A stretch of 27,979 nt of DNA from CALCCV01 sp964388665 (GTDB taxonomy: Bacteria; Bdellovibrionota; Bdellovibrionia; Bdellovibrionales; Bdellovibrionaceae), in NCBI GenBank assembly GCA_964388665.1, contig CAYMBJ010000052.1, forward strand, positions 1 to 27,979, read 5' to 3'. Made by a program: the position numbers and the translations under genes. The notes beneath the pieces are model-generated. The model did no database searches and was not told the DNA's origin. It worked only from the letters and a program-made list of their open reading frames with translations. Each line of letters opens with the position of its first letter. Position 1 is the stretch's first letter. Positions 23,049 through 27,979 of the stretch are shown here, in pieces.

Positions 23049-24125
23049 CTAAAACCTTCCTTTTTTTTGACACTTTAAAATAGTATGGCTCAGCCCAATA
23101 TTTTTAAACTCCTCCACGATCTCAAAATTTGCCTCCGCAAGCAGGGTCCTGAACTCTGTCACTCTGTACATCCGACTGTTGCCATTGGCCATATTGGTAA
23201 AATAAAGAGATATCATATCTAAACAAAATTTCGCGATTTCATGTTTTTGTTGATCTATAAATGTTTCCATAATGAAAAGCTGCCCCTTGTCGGGAAGAGC
23301 GGCGTGAGCACGCTTCAACAATTGCGCGATATCTTTTTTTGAAAAACAGTCTAAAAACTGACTCATCCAAATGACCTCGTGATTTTGAGGGAAGGGACGC
23401 TCATGATCAAGGAGATCAAAAGCCCTAAAATGGACTCGTTTCTCCAGTCCATGTTCACGAGCGTTTTTTTCTGCAAGTTCCAGCTGTTTTGGATAGTCCA
23501 GAATGGTCACTTGGACCTCAGGATGATACTCTCCGCAAGCAACAGCAAACTTTCCTGTATTGCCCCCAATGTCCATGATGCTCTTGGGTTGGTTTGTAAA
23601 GACGATTGGCAGAGCTTGAGGAAAGACCTCATCTGAATAGAAATGATCAAACTCAAGCCAGCTTTTCAAGACCTGTGGTGGCAGCTCACTGAGCCCCTGG
23701 TAAATATTTGGCCAATCGCCAAATTCCTTTAAACCCGTTGGTGCATTTTTCTGTAACGAGCGGTCCAAAGAAAAAAGCCCCTTGTAGCAAACGTCATGGG
23801 TAAAATTCAGGTTCACCTCGGTCATCTTATCCTTTAATAGCAATCGCCCCACCAAAGACAAAAAGAATTTTCCATCTTCTGTCTTTAGTATGCCACTGCT
23901 TTCTCCGGCATCTAATAGGACGCTAAGGCTGTATTCGCTAAGATCGATTCGCTGCTGAAGCTCCGAAAAGCTTAAGCCCTTTATTGAGCTGTTGATCGCC
24001 TTAAGGATTTTAAATTCTTTCAGGCAACGTGCCAGCTGAAACACAAATGGGGCAAAGGCAATCAGTTGTGCCCAAAGCTTGGCCTCTTCCGGATCCGTTA
24101 GCCTTTGCTGTAATCGACTCTCCAC
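23049..24125 (-). CDS. SAM-dependent O-methyltransferase (plant/HIOMT-like, winged-helix plus Rossmann)
   Basis: A class I methyltransferase of about 358 residues. The start chosen is GTG 24125, which has GGAGG at 24131-24135 with 5-base spacing; TTG 24137 in frame would put the ribosome site inside the gene. An N-terminal dimerisation/winged-helix domain (about 1-95; LSFSELQQRIDLSEYSLSVLL) precedes the Rossmann domain. SAM motif I is IMDIGGNTGKF (residues 183-193), followed by VTILDYPKQLELAEKNA and RVHFRAFDLL. This matches the Methyltransf_2 family (acetylserotonin, hydroxyneurosporene and polyketide O-methyltransferases), whose substrates are small molecules. The substrate cannot be predicted. 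A clear sigma-70-like promoter lies upstream. Confidence 0.8.
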   Translation of the reverse strand: MESRLQQRLTDPEEAKLWAQLIAFAPFVFQLARCLKEFKILKAINSSIKGLSFSELQQRIDLSEYSLSVLLDAGESSGILKTEDGKFFLSLVGRLLLKDKMTEVNLNFTHDVCYKGLFSLDRSLQKNAPTGLKEFGDWPNIYQGLSELPPQVLKSWLEFDHFYSDEVFPQALPIVFTNQPKSIMDIGGNTGKFAVACGEYHPEVQVTILDYPKQLELAEKNAREHGLEKRVHFRAFDLLDHERPFPQNHEVIWMSQFLDCFSKKDIAQLLKRAHAALPDKGQLFIMETFIDQQKHEIAKFCLDMISLYFTNMANGNSRMYRVTEFRTLLAEANFEIVEEFKNIGLSHTILKCQKKGRF

Positions 24126-24165
24126 CAAAGCCTCCAATTGCGGTTTCTGTGCAGAAAAAACAAGA

Positions 24166-24195
24166 ATTATAGAGTATCCTCACTTTTTCCGGCAA
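24166..24195 (-). promoter_or_regulatory. Sigma-70-type promoter of the O-methyltransferase gene
   Basis: On the minus strand TTGCCG (24190-24195) and a perfect TATAAT (24166-24171) are separated by 18 bases. The start of transcription near 24159 leaves about 34 bases including GGAGG before GTG 24125. Confidence 0.6.
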
Positions 24196-24360
24196 TGCAA
24201 ACCCGAGATCCGGTAATACCAATATTTATTCGCCTAGATTGATCATCTTTGCCGCACTTCTGAATTGGGATCTGAATTTAGCGGCGATTAAAAACTAGTC
24301 ACCAAATTCTGTCAGGTGCATGGTTTCAGGTGGTCAAAATATGTGGGGCGGTACACATCG

Positions 24361-25137
24361 TCATACTCGAAAGCTTACTGGAATTGTCGCTGTCCAGCGT
24401 CGTTCGACGCCGACAGACTCTCCAAAGCGGATCATCTCATCCCATGAAGAATCCTTCTTCTTTGAAACCAAGAAGTGTTTACCTTTGAAAATGACATAAA
24501 GCTTATTATCCAAATCGCTAAAAAAATGGATGTACCACCCGCCAGGCCCGAAGGATTTCTCAATCCGTGGGATCACTTCACCAAGTGTTTGCTCATCGAG
24601 GCAATATCTGTTGATGTTCCAGACTTTCACCGATTCGTTTGGCATATCCACTCGTCGACTCTTGATTTTGAATGGCTCAAGAATATCCAAAATAGACCTG
24701 TCTAGAAGACTTTCGACGATGATTTCACCAGTATAGTTGAGCGGCCCTAGCGCCATCGAGCTTCGCAATCTGTCAGGCAATCCATCGTGTGGCCCATGAT
24801 TGTGCTTGGGCCTGTCATACCACCAGGAGTCCTTACATGGGTCGCGGCGGCTTGGATTAAGTGGATAGTAAATTCTAATTTCCTTCTTCGAGGTCTCCCC
24901 AACAACGAGAAGCCGAACGTCCGTATCAGTGTTATTAATGAAAGTGTGGCTGATGCCCGTACCACTCGGGAAACCTACGGCATCGCCGGGGTTCAAACGG
25001 TGGATGTCTCCGTTGATCCAAGCATCAGGATTTCCTTCAATGATGTAGACAAACTCTTCTTCGGCACTTTCAGCATGAGGCCACGATGTTCGCCGCCCCG
25101 GAGGAAGAAATTCGTGATGGATGCCAAGGCTCCTGAT
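24361..25137 (-). pseudogene. Cupin-domain protein with damaged 5' end and extra C-terminal domain
   Basis: The cupin frame can be read from just after TAA 25138-25140: IRSLGIHHEFLPPGRR, then WPHAESAEEEFVYIIEG (cupin motif 1, metal-binding His and Glu), and NPGDAVGFPSGTGISHTFIN (motif 2). No ATG or GTG starts this frame; the first usable codon is TTG 24996, inside the cupin barrel and without a ribosome site. The gene therefore appears truncated or frameshifted at its 5' end. After YYPLNPSRRDPCKDSWWYD and GPHDGLPDRLRSS, the normal end of such cupins, the frame continues without a stop into MALGPLNYTGEIIVESLLD and a further domain of about 120 residues ending at 24361. That looks like a second gene fused in frame. 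Function is unknown; cupins bind small molecules or metals. Confidence 0.6.
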
Positions 25138-25142
25138 TTAGC

Positions 25143-25418
25143 TTCGGCGCTTCGTAAATCGTGAGGTACTAGCCCAGGTGTATTGATGTTGAAATTTCAA
25201 AGAGTCAACTTTTCTTGAACAGACGGAGCAATCGTCGACTCTTCTTTATGGTAGAGAGTTCCATCTTTGCCTGTCGCCGAGAATTTTACTTGAAAGCCTC
25301 TGCCACCAAGCAGGGACTGAAGTTCGAAGCGCCCGACGAAAGGCTGGCCCTCGTGATTTATGCCTTCGCCTATGTAAGTTCCGAGCATCTCATTTAGTTG
25401 TGAAAGTATTGTCTTCAT
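25143..25418 (-). pseudogene. Small lipocalin-like (DUF1579-type) gene, truncated
   Basis: ATG at 25418 has GGAGG at 25425-25429, so the start is good. The frame runs 73 residues (MLGTYIGEGINHEGQPFVG..., YHKEESTIAPSVQEKLTL) to TGA 25197-25199. After the stop the same frame continues NFNINTPGLVPHDLRSAEAK before merging with the cupin remnant. In proteins of this kind, small beta-barrels of about 150 residues, a Trp commonly stands at this point (LTLWNxNxNxPGL by memory). So the TGA is probably TGG mutated, and the C-terminal half is lost. The family call is from pattern memory and is tentative. The preceding 124 bases up to 25542 hold only short broken frames (for example YLDACKAAMDKLNDLEAS). 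Confidence 0.5.
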
Positions 25419-25542
25419 CTGCGGCCTCCAGCTCCAATTTCATTGACTAGCTTCAAGATCATTTAGTTTGTCCATCGCAGCTTTGCAAGCGTCGAGGTAG
25501 CCTGGTGAAGCTGAGTCTCGCTAAGCCTGAAGTTTAAATTCT

Positions 25543-26484
25543 TCATAGCTTGTTCACCTGAGCAAGAGTTATTTCCTTGAACGACTGAGCTTCACTGTCA
25601 TCAAAGTGGAGTTTGGCAACTGCGCAGAGTTCAATGTTTCTTATCATCTGGTACAATGCCATACGATCGGTTTCGGATTTCGTAAAGGTTTCGCGACTAC
25701 AGCCCAGGAGGAATGACTGGCGACTACCGGGCCATTCCTCTTCCCCTTGTGTCCATCGGCAGTAGTCATAAAGAGGGTCACCAGCGAATGCCCATTCGAA
25801 GTCAAAAACTCCTGTAATTTCTTGGCCTTCGTAAAGCAGATTTCCAAAGTGATAGTTGACGTGGACTAACTTTGCCGATCCAACCTCTTTCAACGCGGAG
25901 ATGCGGGCTTGAAGGGCCCGTAAAAACAGCTCAATAGATGATTCATCAAAGATACCCAAGTCTCGAGCATCTTTTATATGGAACGCAAGTTTGGCGGTCA
26001 AATATTCAACCCAACTCTGGGTTTGCGGAAGAGGCCCTTGTCCGCTAAGCTCTCCAAAAAAAGGAAGATGCACAGAACTCACGAGGGTCAGAAGTCGCCC
26101 GGCTTTGTTCGCTAGGTCTTCTTTTTGTGAACTTTGTAGGCCTGACCAATCGGTCTCCAGATTTCGTCCAGGAAGACGTTCGGTGATCAAGACATCAAAA
26201 GGGGCAATGTCCCTCGAATCATCAAGTATCACTTCATGTGGAACAGGTACCTCAGTGCCCTTAAGTAATTCGAAAGCAATTTTCTCTCTCTGATATTTTG
26301 GCAGATTTGGATCTCGTGCATTAAACCGAAAAACAAATTCATCGTTCACAAAAATGCAGGGATTTACCCAACCAGATTCATCTACTACAATACGCGTCGG
26401 TGCTCCTAGCTGGTGTTTCGCCATAAGCTGCGGAATGGATTCCTGACAAAGTTTTTTGATTTCTAAGTGGTTGGGAGACCTCAT
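25543..26484 (-). CDS. APH-family phosphotransferase, catalytic Asp replaced by Asn
   Basis: A protein of 313 residues with the aminoglycoside phosphotransferase/choline kinase-like fold. N-terminal lobe: VNPCIFVNDEFVFRFNARD and the E-containing helix QREKIAFELL. Then DVLITERLPGRNLETDW. The catalytic loop is LVHVNYHFGNLL, where the family normally has H-x-D; here residue 210 is Asn (AAC at 25855-25857 on the minus strand). The metal-binding ITGVFDFEWAFAGDPLYDY is intact. The protein may thus be inactive, altered, or a substrate-binding pseudokinase. ATG at 26484 overlaps the stop of the upstream fusion gene by ATGA, so the two are co-translated. The substrate is unknown; resistance cannot be inferred from sequence alone. 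Confidence 0.8.
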   Translation of the reverse strand: MRSPNHLEIKKLCQESIPQLMAKHQLGAPTRIVVDESGWVNPCIFVNDEFVFRFNARDPNLPKYQREKIAFELLKGTEVPVPHEVILDDSRDIAPFDVLITERLPGRNLETDWSGLQSSQKEDLANKAGRLLTLVSSVHLPFFGELSGQGPLPQTQSWVEYLTAKLAFHIKDARDLGIFDESSIELFLRALQARISALKEVGSAKLVHVNYHFGNLLYEGQEITGVFDFEWAFAGDPLYDYCRWTQGEEEWPGSRQSFLLGCSRETFTKSETDRMALYQMIRNIELCAVAKLHFDDSEAQSFKEITLAQVNKL

Positions 26485-27812
26485 GTAGATTTCTCGAAGC
26501 TGATATGACGAAGTCCCATCGAATGAGTCATTTTGCCATCGGCAGTGGCTAATTCTCTGAGTTTATTTAAGAGGGCATCCCCTAGAATAGTTTGTCTGTT
26601 TGGCGAAAGTAGGGCGACGTCGTACATTAACATGAAGAAATTCATCAAGTTTTCTGGTTTATCATTAAATTCAATTGTGAAGTCCTTAATCAATCCCGGC
26701 TGAACGAACCGATGCCCGGCAAAAAGAGATCTCAACCCATCTTCACTGCGAGTTCTTTTGTCCCCCAGGTTTTTAAGCCATGATACTCCTTCTTCGCGAA
26801 GGGCCTCATCGAGGAGAGTCAGGAAAGATTTCATTGCAGGCGTCTCTTTATATCCTCCGCCTACGACAGCAGAGAAAGTACCGCCAGGTTTGAGAACTCG
26901 ATGTATTTCCGAAACAACCTGTTCAATTTCATCCATCAGCATGAAAGCCATGTGACAGAGAACGAAATCCACTGAATTTCTACCAAGAGGAATTTTCTGT
27001 GCGCGCCCTTCAAGAAATTGAACTGGGGAAGTGCCAAGCCTCTTGTGAGCGGCTTCGAGCTCGCCTCTGCTCATGTCGACGCCGATTAAATTTTGTTGTT
27101 TAAGGCCAGAACTAGAAATCTGGTGAAGCAATACTCCATCACCACAGGCGAGATCTAAAACAACAATGTCCTCATTATCCGGCAGCACCGAGACGACGAC
27201 ATCGTAGGATGTTTGATGATTTTGAGTTTTCCCGTTTGAAAAAGATGCCGGTGTACAACCAGGATATTTTCGATGGAATGACTTTAGGAAATCCTCAATC
27301 GACGATGTAGAAGACACAATATGACGCGCCATTCGCATAAGAAGAGCATCACCCCCTGGAGTTTTTATTTCTCCAACGGTTTTAAATCCAACTTTTTCAT
27401 AAGCGCGAATAGCTCTTCTATTTTTTGGTTCTGGGTCAGTGATGACTTCTTTAACTTTTGATTGTGAAAAGAGGTTGTGAACAAAATTCTTAATGATCTC
27501 CGTTCCGAAGCCTTTGCCGATCAACTCGGGATCACCAATAAATTGATCTACACCAAAGGTCCCTTCCTTTGCGTCGGGCCACCAACCACCACCAACTTTG
27601 CAGGCGTCGTAGTACTGGATATAGCCGACAGGCTTAGAGTTAACTGAAATGATAAAAGGTACGACCCCTCGTGCAGGAAGTTTGTCTAGAAATTTACTTC
27701 GGAATTCTTCTTCGTCTTCTGTTTCTTGCCAAAACTCCGTGACATGGGGCTCCTTCAGCCATTTGCGAAGAAGTTGAATATGGTTTTCTTCGAGTGGGAG
27801 GAATTCGATCAT
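26481..27812 (-). CDS. Fusion of AAC(6')-like GNAT acetyltransferase and SAM methyltransferase
   Basis: A single frame of 443 residues. The start chosen is ATG 27812 (MIEFLPLEENHIQLL), the usual start of this GNAT group, with AAAGG upstream; ATG 27854 would add 14 residues. Residues 1-160 form an acetyltransferase: GYIQYYDA, GTFGVDQFIGDPELIGKGFG (acetyl-CoA loop) and ITDPEPKNRRAIRAYEKVGF, a pattern shared with AAC(6') aminoglycoside acetyltransferases. A linker of about 45 residues leads to a class I methyltransferase (about 205-443) with VVLDLACGDGVLL (motif I, Asp220), LIGVDMSRGELEAA, and VDFVLCHMAFMLMDEIE and HRVLKPGG. The gene overlaps the APH-family gene by ATGA. The real substrate is unknown; it may modify a small molecule twice. 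Confidence 0.85.
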   Translation of the reverse strand: MIEFLPLEENHIQLLRKWLKEPHVTEFWQETEDEEEFRSKFLDKLPARGVVPFIISVNSKPVGYIQYYDACKVGGGWWPDAKEGTFGVDQFIGDPELIGKGFGTEIIKNFVHNLFSQSKVKEVITDPEPKNRRAIRAYEKVGFKTVGEIKTPGGDALLMRMARHIVSSTSSIEDFLKSFHRKYPGCTPASFSNGKTQNHQTSYDVVVSVLPDNEDIVVLDLACGDGVLLHQISSSGLKQQNLIGVDMSRGELEAAHKRLGTSPVQFLEGRAQKIPLGRNSVDFVLCHMAFMLMDEIEQVVSEIHRVLKPGGTFSAVVGGGYKETPAMKSFLTLLDEALREEGVSWLKNLGDKRTRSEDGLRSLFAGHRFVQPGLIKDFTIEFNDKPENLMNFFMLMYDVALLSPNRQTILGDALLNKLRELATADGKMTHSMGLRHISFEKST

Positions 27813-27929
27813 TTCTTTAATACCTTTGAAAAGTGGCCTCAAAATCCACTTCATAAATTCCGCGAGCCGCCAAAACTTTGCGATCTGATGATTTTATTGG
27901 TCTCACCTCAGTAAGTTCCCAAGAATTGT

Positions 27930-27976
27930 CCGATTTCACCGATCTGACCACCCCGGTTTCACCACATTTGACCACC
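27930..27976. repeat. Two tandem 23/24-bp repeats, possible insertion-sequence end
   Basis: CCGATTTCACC-GATCTGACCACC (27930-27952) is followed directly by CCGGTTTCACCACATTTGACC plus ACC (27953-27976). About 20 of 24 aligned positions are identical. Multiple terminal repeats containing TGACCACC are reminiscent of IS21-family ends, whose termini begin TG; TG occurs at 27927-27928. The element, if present, would lie beyond the right edge, so this is only a suggestion. The rest of 27813-27979 shows no gene. Confidence 0.6.
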
Positions 27977-27979
27977 CAT

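Noticed and set aside
22975..25199. TGA read as Trp or another amino acid (in-frame TGA in the GNAT remnant and the lipocalin-like gene)
   Set aside because: ppsA, atpF, atpA, atpG and the glucan synthase end at TGA in conserved positions, so TGA is a normal stop here; gene decay is simpler.
22765..27979. Integron-like cassette array (same-strand genes for GNAT, methyltransferase, cupin and APH proteins)
   Set aside because: Several genes overlap or are only 14 bases apart, leaving no room for attC sites, and no integrase or clear attC core was seen.

Overview
The window (about 28 kb, GC in the mid-40s by eye) looks like chromosomal DNA of a motile Gram-negative bacterium. MotA/MotB stator genes, a periplasmic cyclic-glucan synthase and a signal-peptide protein support this. 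The MotA/MotB style would fit a Bdellovibrionota or delta-proteobacterial type host, but nothing here proves the taxon.

Left and centre (864-20073, + strand) is one tightly packed transcription unit. It runs D-lactate dehydrogenase, phosphoenolpyruvate synthase, the nine genes of an alternative N-type rotary ATPase in the diagnostic order atpD-C-Q-R-B-E-F-A-G, a 28-codon micro-ORF, and a 2939-residue cyclic beta-1,2-glucan synthase. Most junctions overlap by 4-44 bases or are separated by fewer than 10 bases. The exception is a 40-base gap with a strong ribosome binding site before atpE, whose product is needed in many copies. The unit suggests a low-oxygen or stress programme: pyruvate/lactate/PEP metabolism, an ion pump driven by ATP, and an osmoprotective periplasmic glucan.

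Four sites matching the sigma-54 (RpoN) -24/-12 consensus, each with GG-N10-GC spacing, sit directly upstream of four transcription starts. They precede a 72-residue disordered protein (381), the ldhA-ppsA-atp-cgs unit (864), an 84-residue minus-strand protein (20339) and a 96-residue secreted Cys protein (20726). The last two are divergent and have two perfect inverted repeats between them. Three more inverted repeats lie near the first two promoters. Together this looks like a compact sigma-54 regulon that includes the N-ATPase.

21227-22764 holds motA-motB (+). From 22765 to the right edge all recognisable genes are on the minus strand and look like accessory DNA. They are a broken GNAT remnant, an O-methyltransferase, a cupin and a lipocalin-like gene that are both damaged and abut each other, an APH-family phosphotransferase with Asn in place of the catalytic Asp, and a natural AAC(6')-like acetyltransferase/methyltransferase fusion. 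The right edge ends in two tandem 23-24 bp repeats that may be the end of an insertion sequence. No tRNA, rRNA or CRISPR array was seen.
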